NCBI RefSeq assembly: GCF_019659805.1
Contig: NZ_JAIFRO010000010.1
Location: 1-36,733, forward strand
Direction: 5' to 3'
Length of the DNA stretch: 36,733 nt
Source: Bartonella raoultii
GTDB taxonomy: Bacteria > Pseudomonadota > Alphaproteobacteria > Rhizobiales > Rhizobiaceae
In this document: in pieces, positions 1-8,566 of the stretch
Position numbering within the stretch: the first letter of the stretch is position 1
Layout of the letters: each line of letters begins with the position of its first letter
Made by a program: the position numbers and the translations under genes
Notes under the pieces: generated by a model
The model's input: the letters and a program-made list of their open reading frames with translations, nothing else
Told to the model about the DNA's origin: nothing
Database searches by the model: none

Positions 1-1181
1 TAGGAGGGATATCGGGGACCATTCTTTGTGCACGTCAGTTTCAAAATTCTCTTGCGGAAAGTTCCTTGGAAGAGATTAAGCGTGCTATTGAAGCCCATGA
101 CTTTTTAAAGGATTATTACAGGGTTGGGGAATCTTCAATTAAGTCAAATGATGGGCGTATAGCCTTTCAGTTTTCTGGACTAGACCGTAATATTGCGAGT
201 ATCAAGTCGATGGGGCGTATTTTGCTCTGTTGGGTTGATGAGGCAGAGCCTGTCACAGAGACCGCTTGGCAGACGCTTATACCGACGTTGCGTGAAGAAG
301 GGGATGGATGGCGTGCAGAATTATGGGTAACATGGAACCCATTACGGGAGAATGCCCCGGTTGAAAGGCGCTTTCGTTTTTCAGACAATGAAGCGATTAA
401 GCGTGTTGAGGTTAATTGGTCAGATAATCCCAAGTTTCCTAAGATCTTGAATGAAGCGCGTCTTGATGATTTGAGAAACCGTCCAGAGACCTATAAGCAT
501 ATTTGGGAGGGAGCTTACCTTACAGCCGTTCAAGGTGCTTATTACCAAAAGGAGATGTTAGCAGCTGAACAGGAGGGGCGGATAGGGCGTGTTGCACGTG
601 ACCCTTTAATGCAGATACGCGCCTTTTGGGATATTGGGGGGACAGGAGCCAAGGCAGATGCAACAGCAATCTGGATAGCCCAGTTTATTGGTAGAGAGAT
701 CAGAGTGCTAGATTATTATGAGGCCCAAGGGCAGCCGTTATCCGAACATATCGGTTGGTTGCGTGCAAATGGTTATGAGAAAGCATTGATGGTTTTGCCT
801 CATGATGGTGCAACGAGAGACCGTGTACACAATGTGAGTTTTGAGAGTGCTTTAAATGATGCGGGTTTTGAAACGCAAGTGATCCCTAATCAAGGGGCTG
901 GTGCTGTCAAAATGCGGATAGAGGCGGTGCGGCGTATTTTACCTTCTGTCTGGTTTAACGAAGAGACGACCGTAGCGGGTCGTAAGGCACTGAATTGGTA
1001 TCACGAGAAATGGGATGAGAAGCGGAATATAGGGTTAGGGGCAGAGCATGATTGGTCGAGTCATGGGGCCGATGCCTTTGGATTGATGTGTGTGGGTTAT
1101 GAGCAGCCGATACAGAAACATAAGAGAGCAGCTTATAGCGATAGAGAAGCCTATGAGAGTACGTCATGGATGGCACAATGA
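1..1181 (+). CDS. phage terminase large subunit, 5'-truncated by window edge
   Basis: This is the DNA-packaging motor: it cuts the concatemer and pumps DNA into the procapsid by ATP hydrolysis. The frame is open from position 3 and reads in terminase-like style before any start codon (GTILCARQFQNSLAESSLEE), so the true start lies left of the window. The ATPase Walker B is ILLCWVDEAEP near 219-251, with Asp-Glu at 237-242. The C-terminal RNase H-like nuclease shows three acidic segments: FWDIGGTGAKADAT (about 627-668), LPHDGATRDR (about 798) and HDWSSHGADAF (about 1047-1079). Walker A must lie upstream. It is followed directly by the portal gene, the usual packaging-head order. The family is Terminase_3/6-type; the exact subfamily was not resolved. 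Confidence 0.93.
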   Translation, partial: GGISGTILCARQFQNSLAESSLEEIKRAIEAHDFLKDYYRVGESSIKSNDGRIAFQFSGLDRNIASIKSMGRILLCWVDEAEPVTETAWQTLIPTLREEGDGWRAELWVTWNPLRENAPVERRFRFSDNEAIKRVEVNWSDNPKFPKILNEARLDDLRNRPETYKHIWEGAYLTAVQGAYYQKEMLAAEQEGRIGRVARDPLMQIRAFWDIGGTGAKADATAIWIAQFIGREIRVLDYYEAQGQPLSEHIGWLRANGYEKALMVLPHDGATRDRVHNVSFESALNDAGFETQVIPNQGAGAVKMRIEAVRRILPSVWFNEETTVAGRKALNWYHEKWDEKRNIGLGAEHDWSSHGADAFGLMCVGYEQPIQKHKRAAYSDREAYESTSWMAQ

Positions 1182-3184
1182 TGCATGATGAAGAGCATAT
1201 AGAGCAAGAAAGTCAGGTTTCAGATTTCTCAATGGAAGGTTTGTTTCGTAAGCTTTTAAGCTGGTACAAAGAAGATGTAGAGCATGTGAACAAATGGCGT
1301 GAGCAAGCGCGTGAAGATTTTCGTTTTTACAATGGCGACCAGTGGAATGAGACTGATTTAGCCGCTTTAAAAGAACAACGCCGTCCTGTCATGACGTTTA
1401 ACCGCATTGCTCCACTTGTGAATGCGGTTGTTGGATCTGAACGCAATAATAAGAGAGAAGTGCAGTTTATTCCTCGTCAAATAGGCAAGGCCTTGCCTAG
1501 CGAATTGCTCACTGGTGCAGCAGAATGGTTTCGCGACATGGCCCATGCGGAATATGCGGATTCAGATGCTTTCCAAGATGCTGTCATTTGCGGTATGGGC
1601 TGGACAGATACAAGGCTTGATTATGAGAGTAGTCTAGATGGGGAGCCGGTTATTACACGTTTAGACCCCTTAAAGATGGTTTGGGACAGCGCGGCCATAC
1701 AACCGAATTTAACCGATGCACAACGTTTGTGGTATGTAGACCGTAAACCTTTGGAAGTTGCAAGACAAATGTTTCCCAAAGCGCATTGGAGTGAACTAAG
1801 TGCGGATTGGGCGCGTGATGGGAGTTCTTATGAAGGGGTTCATCACAATGCTTTTGAAGCTTATGATGATGAGAAGGGTATTGATGTTGAAAATGGCCGC
1901 CGGATGGTCACGCTAGTTGAATGTCGTTGGTTTGAAAGTGAGAGATATTATAAAGCGCCTGATTTAGAAACGGGTGAACTTCGTGATTATAGCGAGGAAG
2001 AATTTAAGCAACTTCAGTGCATGATGCCCGATATTCAAGGAGCTGCTTTTCATAAAAAGGTGGTTAAGCGCGCTTTTTTAGGCAGGAAAATTTTGCTTTG
2101 TCCAGACCAGCCTTTGGTTCCCGCCGGTCAATTGGGTTGGGAATGTATAACGGGGTATTTTGATAAGATAGAGCGTCAATTTTATGGGGTTGTTCGCCCG
2201 ACCAAAGATCCACAACGCTGGGCAAATAAATATTTCAGTCAAGTGATGCATATTCTCAATAGCCAATCCAAAGGGGGGATAATGGCAGAAAGAGGTGCAT
2301 TTGAAGATGAGAGGGAAGCGGTAAGGAGTTGGAGCAGAGTTGATAGTATCACGGTGCTTAAATCAGGAGCGCTTGCGGGTGGAAAGATCCAACCCAAACC
2401 GGTCACTCAGTTTCCAACAGGCTTTTTCCAACTGTTTAATGAGGCGAAAGAAGCGATTAATCAGGTCACGGGTTTATCGCCTGAGTTTATAGGGACGAGA
2501 GAAGTTTCACAAGCAGGGATTTTGGAAGCACAAAGGCGCCAATCCAGTCTCAATCTGCTTGCTTGTTTGTTTGATGGTTTACGTTTGTATCGCAAGCGTC
2601 AAGGGAAGCTTATTTTGCACTTGATCCAGAATTATTTATCCGATGGTCGCTTGGTACGGATTTCAGGAGAGGAGAATGCGCAATATATTCCCTTAACCCG
2701 TGAAGCTGTGATGCATGTTGATTACGATATTGTTGTTGATGATGCGCCCACCAGTCCTAATGAGAAAGAGCGTACCTTTGGTATTATCACGCAATTGTTA
2801 CCGTTGCTTCAAAATGCGGTTACACCGGATATTATGCTTGATTTGCTTCGTTATTCTCCCTTGCCGGCCTCTCTGCTTAATCGTGTAAGTGAGAAGGTAC
2901 AACAGCAGCAACAAATGGCACAACAAGCGCAACAACAGATGAATCCAGAGCAGGAAATGCAGTTGCAAGAAAAGCAGCAAGACATGGCGACGAAAACCCA
3001 AATGCAACAGATGGATTTACAACAAAAGCAGATTGAATTGTTCATGCGTCAAAAAAGAGCGGAATTGGAAGCAGAATTGATGCAACAGCGCCATGAACTT
3101 GAACGGCAACGCATTTACAATGAGCAGATGCAAAATCAGATCATGCGAGAAAGAGCGGCCAGTTATAGAGGAAGAAGCATTTGA
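1166..3184 (+). CDS. P22-like portal protein
   Basis: The portal forms the dodecameric ring at one capsid vertex, through which DNA enters and leaves. The length (672 aa) and the N-terminal sequence (KWREQAREDFRFYNGDQW, then RPVMTFNRIAPLVNAVVGSE) fit the P22 gp1 type. The middle has the usual portal wing and stem sequence (SPEFIGTREVSQAGILEAQRRQ). The last 100 or so residues are a Gln/Met-rich coiled coil, as expected for the barrel at the C-terminus of P22-type portals. The gene overlaps the terminase by 16 bases. A second in-frame ATG at 1178 overlaps the terminase TGA and is an equally good start, giving 668 aa. Confidence 0.92.
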   Translation: MDGTMMHDEEHIEQESQVSDFSMEGLFRKLLSWYKEDVEHVNKWREQAREDFRFYNGDQWNETDLAALKEQRRPVMTFNRIAPLVNAVVGSERNNKREVQFIPRQIGKALPSELLTGAAEWFRDMAHAEYADSDAFQDAVICGMGWTDTRLDYESSLDGEPVITRLDPLKMVWDSAAIQPNLTDAQRLWYVDRKPLEVARQMFPKAHWSELSADWARDGSSYEGVHHNAFEAYDDEKGIDVENGRRMVTLVECRWFESERYYKAPDLETGELRDYSEEEFKQLQCMMPDIQGAAFHKKVVKRAFLGRKILLCPDQPLVPAGQLGWECITGYFDKIERQFYGVVRPTKDPQRWANKYFSQVMHILNSQSKGGIMAERGAFEDEREAVRSWSRVDSITVLKSGALAGGKIQPKPVTQFPTGFFQLFNEAKEAINQVTGLSPEFIGTREVSQAGILEAQRRQSSLNLLACLFDGLRLYRKRQGKLILHLIQNYLSDGRLVRISGEENAQYIPLTREAVMHVDYDIVVDDAPTSPNEKERTFGIITQLLPLLQNAVTPDIMLDLLRYSPLPASLLNRVSEKVQQQQQMAQQAQQQMNPEQEMQLQEKQQDMATKTQMQQMDLQQKQIELFMRQKRAELEAELMQQRHELERQRIYNEQMQNQIMRERAASYRGRSI

Positions 3185-3197
3185 GAAAGGTTAAAGA

Positions 3198-4091
3198 ATG
3201 AATGCAGAACTGAATGAAGGACTGAATGAAGATTATGGAACAGAGGCATCCGTTTTTGATGATGAGGGTTCTTTTGAGAGCGCTCATGATAGAGGAGCGG
3301 TTGAAAGTGATGATGTCTCTTCTTCAGAGCCGGTTGTAGCAAAGCCTGTTCAAGAGCCTTCAGAGATTACTATCCCTAATGGAGAACAGCAACGTGCTGT
3401 AGAACAAGCCAATCAAGCCCGTGAAGCACTTACGAAGTTTTATGAAGCGCAATCCCAGATGTCTCAGGTTGATGGCAAGGAAACGCCTCCCAATCCTAGT
3501 GAAGATATTATTGGTTATATGGGGTGGATGGGCAAAAAGCTTCAAGAGCAGGATGCGTATATTAGAGCGCAGCAAGATGTGCAAAGGCAAGCGTTAGAAT
3601 ACCAAGAATTTAATGGGCATTTAAATCAGTTTTTAGAAAGTTCCGTTACCTCGGTCAAAGATAAATACAGTGATTTTGATGCGGCGGCAGATTTTCTCTA
3701 TGAGACGCGCGCCAAGCAATTGAATGCATGGTCTTCTATCTATCCCACTTATGCCCAGAAGAGCACGATCGATGCGATTATAGGAGATGAGTTGCGAACG
3801 ATAGTAGCCACTTGCGCACAAAAGGGGGTTAATCCGGCAGAAGAGCTTTATAGGATCGCGCAAAATCTTGGCTATCAAAAGCAAGCCGTGCAAGCCAATG
3901 ATCAAATTGCAGCACTCCAGAATCGTCAGAATTCAGCGCGGACATTAACGGGCTCTGGTGGTGGAGGCCGTGTTGGTCCTATGACCAAGGAAGTTCTTGC
4001 GAATATGTCAGAGAAAGAATTTGATGCGTGGATATCCAATCCAAAGAATGAAGCACGTTTTTATGAAATTATGGGTGTAGATCCTGATTAG
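3198..4091 (+). CDS. scaffolding protein, P22 gp8-like
   Basis: This is a probable scaffold that guides coat assembly and then leaves the procapsid. The call rests mainly on position, between portal and coat, and on character: 297 aa, acidic N-terminus, long Gln/Ala-rich helical middle, and a helical C-terminal end, like scaffolds of P22-type phages. The segment NPSEDIIGYMGWMGKKLQEQDAYIRAQQ is helical and typical of such proteins. The ATG is preceded by a weak purine-rich Shine-Dalgarno in GAGAAAGGTTAAAG. No catalytic motif is seen. Another capsid-assembly helper is possible. Confidence 0.72.
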   Translation: MNAELNEGLNEDYGTEASVFDDEGSFESAHDRGAVESDDVSSSEPVVAKPVQEPSEITIPNGEQQRAVEQANQAREALTKFYEAQSQMSQVDGKETPPNPSEDIIGYMGWMGKKLQEQDAYIRAQQDVQRQALEYQEFNGHLNQFLESSVTSVKDKYSDFDAAADFLYETRAKQLNAWSSIYPTYAQKSTIDAIIGDELRTIVATCAQKGVNPAEELYRIAQNLGYQKQAVQANDQIAALQNRQNSARTLTGSGGGGRVGPMTKEVLANMSEKEFDAWISNPKNEARFYEIMGVDPD

Positions 4092-4135
4092 GTAAGAGGT
4101 TTTTCCACATAATCCGCCTTTGATGCGGGTTTTCC

Positions 4136-4162
4136 ACCGGCTTTATTCAGCCGGTTTTTTTT
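4136..4162 (+). terminator. intrinsic terminator-like hairpin upstream of coat gene
   Basis: A 7-bp stem ACCGGCT (4136-4142) and AGCCGGT (4149-4155) with a 6-base loop is followed by eight Ts (4155-4162). It sits in the 96-base gap between scaffold and coat, and the coat Shine-Dalgarno begins about ten bases later. That leaves no room for a new promoter, so read-through, attenuation or mRNA 5'-end protection is more likely than a full stop. Confidence 0.75.
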
Positions 4163-4187
4163 ACAGCAAAGAAAGGTGAAATCAAAA

Positions 4188-5312
4188 ATGGCAACAACAC
4201 ATATAGGGACCCATGATCCGCAAGCGGTAAAATTGTGGTCACAGAAATTAGGCAATGAAGTTTTGAAGGCGACGAAAATCGCCCCCTTGATAGGGAAAAG
4301 TTCAAACAGCATTATCCAGCTTTACAATGAAACCCATAAGAGTGCAGGGGATAGCGTTACCTTTAGCCTGCTGGTTAATTTGTTTGGAGATGGTGTCACG
4401 CAAGGGGAAACCTTAGAGGGCAATGAAGAAGCGCTTCAATTTATGAATGACCGCTTGGTCATTAACGAGCTCTTACATGCAGCGCGTGTTGCCAATACGG
4501 ATTCGATTGATCAACAGAGAGTCTTACCGAATTTGCGCAAAAAGGCCAAGGAAGGTTTGGTTCGCTGGTATGCTAATCGTTTAAGCATCATGTTCTTTCT
4601 TCAAGTGTGTGGTTATACAGCAAGCACGCTTAGTGTTGATGGTCGAGAAGTTTATATTAAACCGGTTCATTACGGCTTTAATCCGATCATGGCGCCCAGC
4701 AGTGAACGCATTATCCGCCCCGATGGCAAAACCAAAGATGAAGAACTTACCGATAAAGCCAAACATAGCTTTAGCCTTAAATTGATTGATGAAGCGGTTA
4801 AACAAGCAAAGCTTGCCAATCCGCAAATCTCTCCTGTTCACGTCAATGGTGATGATGTGTATGTTTTGTATTTGCACCCTACCCAAGTGATGCAATTGCG
4901 CACCAATACAGCCGCTGGTGAATGGTTAGATATTCAAAAATCAGTTTATGCAACCTCACGTGCAAAGAACCCAATCTTTGATGGATCTTTAGGTATGTAT
5001 AATGGCGTTGTTTTACGGGAAGCTATCCATGTGACCCATGGTGTTAAATCGACAGATTCTACAGCCGTAAAAAGCGTTCGTCGTGCTGTGTTCTTAGGAG
5101 CGCAAAGTGCTGTGATCGGTTTTGGACAAAATCATAGTGCAACCCATTACACCCTCAAGGAAGAATATTTTGATTATGAACGTGAATTTGGCGTTGCCGC
5201 CAAGACGCTTATTGGCATGAAGAAAACCCGTTTCCAGATGCCTGGTAGTGCACAAACAGCCCAAGATTTTGGAACGATAGTTATCCCCACCTACAGTGGT
5301 GAAGCAGCGTAA
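4188..5312 (+). CDS. major capsid protein, N4-gp56 family
   Basis: This is the main coat protein of the icosahedral head. Recognisable family features are the N-terminal LWSQKLGNEVLKATKIAPLIG, GDSVTFSLLVNLFGDGVTQG, LEGNEEALQFMNDRLVINEL and LRKKAKEGLVRWYANRLS. The 374-aa length fits the N4-gp56/DUF4043 family. The start is ATG 4188, preceded by GAAAGGTGA; a GTG four codons upstream (4176) lies inside that Shine-Dalgarno and is rejected. The gene directly follows a terminator-like hairpin and is followed by a strong AAAGGAGG for the next gene, suggesting coat level is set separately from the packaging genes. Confidence 0.9.
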   Translation: MATTHIGTHDPQAVKLWSQKLGNEVLKATKIAPLIGKSSNSIIQLYNETHKSAGDSVTFSLLVNLFGDGVTQGETLEGNEEALQFMNDRLVINELLHAARVANTDSIDQQRVLPNLRKKAKEGLVRWYANRLSIMFFLQVCGYTASTLSVDGREVYIKPVHYGFNPIMAPSSERIIRPDGKTKDEELTDKAKHSFSLKLIDEAVKQAKLANPQISPVHVNGDDVYVLYLHPTQVMQLRTNTAAGEWLDIQKSVYATSRAKNPIFDGSLGMYNGVVLREAIHVTHGVKSTDSTAVKSVRRAVFLGAQSAVIGFGQNHSATHYTLKEEYFDYEREFGVAAKTLIGMKKTRFQMPGSAQTAQDFGTIVIPTYSGEAA

Positions 5313-5333
5313 TTTTAAAGGAGGAAACAAGAG

Positions 5334-5714
5334 ATGGCAGATCATTTACCCGCCCCATTACAGGGGAGAAATCTTCATACGCAACAGGTAAGCTTTTTAC
5401 GCTTAAATATCTCGCATAAAGAGAAGTCCCTTACGGAGAGAATAGGGATTTTACCGCGTGGAGCTGTGATTACGTCGATCAAAGCCTTTGTGAAGACAGC
5501 GTTTTCGGAAGCCAAGTTGAAGATAGGCAGCAGTTATGGGGGAAGTGAATTTGGTGAGAAAGAGATCAAGACCCAAAGCACACAAGACTTTACACCCACA
5601 GATCAGAAAGTTTTTGTTGGAGATGATAAGGAAACGACTCTTTACGCTACCCGCGACAAAGCCACAGCAGCAGGTGAATGTGTTGTGGTTGTGCAGTTCG
5701 TGACTAATCACTGA
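5334..5714 (+). CDS. small coat-linked structural protein, possibly head decoration
   Basis: I do not recognise this 126-aa protein with certainty. It lies 21 bases after the coat gene behind a near-perfect AAAGGAGG Shine-Dalgarno, so it should be made in large amounts. The sequence is rich in beta-forming and polar residues, with no membrane segment or signal peptide (for example GAVITSIKAFVKTAFSEAKL, then a C-terminal GECVVVVQFVTNH). Position and expected level fit a capsid decoration or cement protein, which is an inference. Confidence 0.75.
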   Translation: MADHLPAPLQGRNLHTQQVSFLRLNISHKEKSLTERIGILPRGAVITSIKAFVKTAFSEAKLKIGSSYGGSEFGEKEIKTQSTQDFTPTDQKVFVGDDKETTLYATRDKATAAGECVVVVQFVTNH

Positions 5715-5720
5715 AACTGA

Positions 5721-5743
5721 GGGGAGAGATGTATTAACTCCCC
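5721..5743. terminator. possible hairpin between convergent genes
   Basis: GGGGAG (5721-5726) pairs with CTCCCC (5738-5743) across an 11-base loop. It lies between the coat-linked gene and the antitoxin gene, which converge here. The run of T on either strand is poor, so strong termination is doubtful; it may only damp read-through in both directions. Confidence 0.35.
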
Positions 5744-5749
5744 CTTAAT

Positions 5750-6037
5750 TTATGAATTGCAAGATTGTACAGAGAGTTGCAAATTAAGGGCAGATAATAC
5801 AGCCACTAAGGTAGAAAGCTTGGGGTCACCCGTTTTACTTAAGGAGCGGTATAATCCACTGCGTTCGCGGTTTGTTTCTTTTGCTAAAGCACTCATATTT
5901 TGGGCGCGTGCAACGATACCAATAGCATCAGCAATATGAGCGGCATCACCGGTTTTAAGAGCTTCATTGAGAAAAATTTGCTGTGACTCAATGTCTTTAA
6001 GATATTTTTCGGGTTTAAATGGGGTTATTTTCATCAC
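5750..6037 (-). CDS. antitoxin of HI1420/HigA-like addiction module
   Basis: This is the DNA-binding antitoxin partner of the upstream toxin. The 95 aa show an N-terminal FKPEKYLKDIESQQIFLNEA and a helix-turn-helix region IADAIGIVARAQNMSALAKETNRERSGLYRSLS, followed by GDPKLSTLVAVLSALNLQLSV. This is the pattern of the addiction-module antidote family named after HI1420. Its start overlaps the toxin end by 23 bases, so translation is coupled; a second ATG lies at 6034. The toxin-first order is normal for this family. It is expected to repress its own promoter together with the toxin. Confidence 0.88.
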   Translation of the reverse strand: MMKITPFKPEKYLKDIESQQIFLNEALKTGDAAHIADAIGIVARAQNMSALAKETNRERSGLYRSLSKTGDPKLSTLVAVLSALNLQLSVQSCNS

Positions 6038-6323
6038 TGTACTCCTCTTTTAACTTTAACGCTTGTTCAATATCCCTTTGCTGCGTTGATTTATCTCCGC
6101 CGCATAGCAAGAGGATAAAATCAGAGCCTTTTTGGGTAAAATAAATTCGATAACCAGCACCATAGTGGATACGTAATTCACCTATGCCATGAAAGAATTT
6201 AACATCACCGAAAAGTCCTTGTTTTAAACGCACAACACGTTGAAGAATAATAGCCTTAACGCTTTTATCTTTAAGTTTCTTAAGCCAAGTATCAAATTCT
6301 ATCGTTTTATGAATGAATATCAC
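6015..6323 (-). CDS. RelE/ParE-superfamily toxin, HI1419/Gp49 type
   Basis: This is a predicted small toxin of the phage-derived Gp49/HigB-like family, members of which typically cleave mRNA on the ribosome. Diagnostic sequence: FDTWLKKLKDKSVKAIILQR, GLFGDVKFFHGIGELRIHYG, GYRIYFTQKGSDFILLLCGG and DKSTQQRDIEQA. The frame is open to an ATG at 6353, but those first ten codons lie on top of a near-consensus promoter. GTG at 6323 is chosen instead: it gives 102 aa, aligns with the usual family N-terminus, and is the only downstream start, as the protein has no internal Met. It has no Shine-Dalgarno and appears to be the first base of the mRNA. It is encoded against the direction of the phage late genes. 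Confidence 0.85.
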   Translation of the reverse strand: MIFIHKTIEFDTWLKKLKDKSVKAIILQRVVRLKQGLFGDVKFFHGIGELRIHYGAGYRIYFTQKGSDFILLLCGGDKSTQQRDIEQALKLKEEYSDENNPI

Positions 6324-6327
6324 ATGA

Positions 6328-6358
6328 GCACTATAGTGCACATAGTGTATCATGTCAA
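6328..6358 (-). promoter_or_regulatory. promoter and palindromic operator of the toxin-antitoxin pair
   Basis: Read on the minus strand: TTGACA (-35, 6358-6353), a 17-base spacer, and TATAGT (-10, 6335-6330). A perfect 12-base palindrome GCACTATAGTGC (6328-6339) covers the -10 box, and a second CACTAT half lies 9 bases upstream within the spacer. The palindrome is the natural operator for the toxin-antitoxin complex. The predicted start point, six bases after the -10 box, falls on the G of GTG at 6323. Confidence 0.7.
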
Positions 6359-6396
6359 GTTCGTTTCAATTTTTGTATCACTGAAAAGGTATTTTG

Positions 6397-7104
6397 ATGG
6401 CACGTCATTATATAAGGATTAAGACAGGAGGTCCTGTCCAAGAAAGGCAGGATGTTTTTCGTCATAGAAGAACCCTTTCTCATCTTGTGTCTGTCATTCA
6501 AGACGAAATCGATGACATCACGGATGAATATATTGGACAAATCCAAGAGAGTATTTTTGCTGCTATTCGTTTTTGCGAGCGGGAAAGTTTTTACTTTAAC
6601 GAAAGCCGTGATGTTGTGTTTAATACACAAGCGGGAAAAGCTCTTTATGATGCAAGTGATACCCCCCACCTTGAAACGGCAGTCAAAATCAAAAGCGTTT
6701 ATCTTTCTTCAGATCAATATCACAAGGTTGCCTTAGAACAGAGAAGTCCTTTTGCGTTAGAAGCTTCGCTTTCTTCAGCACAGCAAGGAAGACCTGTTTG
6801 TTACAGTTACTTTGATAGGAAATTGCATCTTTATCCCACACCGGATCAATCCTATCAGGTTCAACTTATTCTCTCTCCAATGCGCTTGGAAGAATTAGAG
6901 AATGCGGATCAAGAACATCCATGGTTTGTGCACGCGTTTGATTTGATTAAGGCGCGTGCAAAATATGAATTGTACAAGAATATCCTTAAAGAGCCCGATT
7001 GTGCAGCCGCGGCTTATAATGATTTTAACGAACAGTTGCATGCCTTGCGTGCAGAAACGTCAAAACGTCATAACGATATCAGAATCATTCCAACGGATTT
7101 CTAA
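6397..7104 (+). CDS. phage head-tail adaptor protein
   Basis: This is a probable adaptor ring protein that docks below the portal and carries the tail hub, in the place of P22 gp4. The 235 aa start with a helical part (RRTLSHLVSVIQDEIDDITDEYI), have a beta-rich middle (YFDRKLHLYPTPDQSYQVQLIL), and end with the helix DLIKARAKYELYKNILKEP, typical of SU10-like adaptors. The start is ATG 6397, with GAAAAGG about eight bases upstream; a TTG one codon earlier is not needed. It resumes the late operon after the inverted toxin-antitoxin pair. Confidence 0.75.
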   Translation: MARHYIRIKTGGPVQERQDVFRHRRTLSHLVSVIQDEIDDITDEYIGQIQESIFAAIRFCERESFYFNESRDVVFNTQAGKALYDASDTPHLETAVKIKSVYLSSDQYHKVALEQRSPFALEASLSSAQQGRPVCYSYFDRKLHLYPTPDQSYQVQLILSPMRLEELENADQEHPWFVHAFDLIKARAKYELYKNILKEPDCAAAAYNDFNEQLHALRAETSKRHNDIRIIPTDF

Positions 7105-7105
7105 C

Positions 7106-8566
7106 ATGGTTTTTTTTCCAGTTGCGGATTACCGCCCAGATGTTGCGGTTGTCAACGGCAGCTTTACAGATACACTTGTGAATGTTTTACCGGCAGATGG
7201 TGGCTACATTCCTATGCCTAGTGCAACGGTTGTTTCTAAGTTGCCTTTGGCAGAGAAGCCGTTGGGTTGTATCGCCTTTAGAAGTGGCAATGGTGTCAAG
7301 ATCATCGTAGGAGGCAAGCAAAAGCTTTATAGTTATGATAGTCAAACGCAGGGTTGGAAAGATATAAGCCAAAGTGGTGTGATGTATCATGCGCATGAAG
7401 ATAATCAATGGTCGTTTGCTTTGTTTGGTCAAAGAGTTATTGCGGTCAATAAAAATGATAAACCGCAAGTCTTTAATGCCCATAGTTCTGAACGGTTTGA
7501 AGATTTAGACGGCAATCCACCGAAAGCAGGGTTGGTGAAGGTTTGGGGACCTTTTGTTTGTCTGATGCAACTCACAGATCACCCCAATCGCATTCATTGG
7601 TCTGGTTTGGAAGATGCAACCCATTGGACCGTTAAGCAGAAAAATTGCGATTTTCAGGATTTTCCGGATGGAGAATATGTACAGGGTGCAACGGAATCTA
7701 CCAATCCGCTCATATTTATGCGTTCTGCTGTTTATGCAGGAACTTTTGTTGCGGGTTCTAAGATAGTGTTTACGTTTCAAAAGATCCAAGACAAGCGAGG
7801 AGTACGCAGTGCAGCTTCTATAGCTTGTCGAGGCAGTGATGCTTTTTTTGCCGGTGATGGTGGCTTTTATCAGATGCGTTTGGATGGACAACTTTTGCCG
7901 ATAGGCTTTGAAAAGGTTGATAGAACGGTTTTTAAAAACTTTGATAAACTTGCCCTTGATGAGATGCAAGGAGTGATAGACCCCGTTGATAACCGGATTT
8001 ACTGGTCCTTAAAGAAAGGCAATAACGAGCAAACGACCTTTGTTTATGATTGGGGTTTGCAGAAATGGTCGACGATACAGGGCAAGCCTTTCACGTTGTT
8101 TCCAGTGTTTACGACAGGTTATACTTTGGAACAGTTGGATGAGATCTCAATAAATCTTGAGTCCTTGCCGGCTTCTTTAGACAGCCCCCGTTGGCAAAGT
8201 GGTGCACCTATCCTTGGGGCTTTTAATGAACAAAATCATCTTGTTATGTTTACAGGAGCGCCGATGGAGGCAACTCTTGTATCGCAAGAGATGGGGGCAC
8301 CGGATGGAAGTTTTAGCTTTATCACGAAGATGTTTGCAGAGGTTGATACAACGCAAGGTCTTTTAAGCATAGGTGAGAGAAGATTGCGTAATCATGATAC
8401 GCCGATTACATGGCACAAGGAGAGGGGGTGTTCTTATATTACGGGCGCTTATCATGGTCGCTCACGCAATCGTTATCACCGCTTTAAATTGCGTATTCCC
8501 GAACATGAACTTTGGACGATGATTACTGGCTTTAATGCGGATTTACGTCCTTTAGGTAGGGGATAA
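7106..8566 (+). CDS. tail hub / packaged-DNA stabilisation protein, P22 gp10-like
   Basis: This is a probable beta-propeller hub at the base of the tail. It has 486 aa, close to P22 gp10 (about 470). The N-terminus FFPVADYRPDVAVVNGSFTD is followed by repeated short beta segments with Trp and Gly (LYSYDSQTQGWKDI, IHWSGLEDATHWTV, DNRIYWSLKKG, YDWGLQKWSTI), as expected for a propeller. The frame continues upstream to 6956, but ATG 7106, one base after the adaptor stop, is the sensible start. The assignment rests on size, position and fold character rather than an unmistakable motif. Confidence 0.68.
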   Translation: MVFFPVADYRPDVAVVNGSFTDTLVNVLPADGGYIPMPSATVVSKLPLAEKPLGCIAFRSGNGVKIIVGGKQKLYSYDSQTQGWKDISQSGVMYHAHEDNQWSFALFGQRVIAVNKNDKPQVFNAHSSERFEDLDGNPPKAGLVKVWGPFVCLMQLTDHPNRIHWSGLEDATHWTVKQKNCDFQDFPDGEYVQGATESTNPLIFMRSAVYAGTFVAGSKIVFTFQKIQDKRGVRSAASIACRGSDAFFAGDGGFYQMRLDGQLLPIGFEKVDRTVFKNFDKLALDEMQGVIDPVDNRIYWSLKKGNNEQTTFVYDWGLQKWSTIQGKPFTLFPVFTTGYTLEQLDEISINLESLPASLDSPRWQSGAPILGAFNEQNHLVMFTGAPMEATLVSQEMGAPDGSFSFITKMFAEVDTTQGLLSIGERRLRNHDTPITWHKERGCSYITGAYHGRSRNRYHRFKLRIPEHELWTMITGFNADLRPLGRG

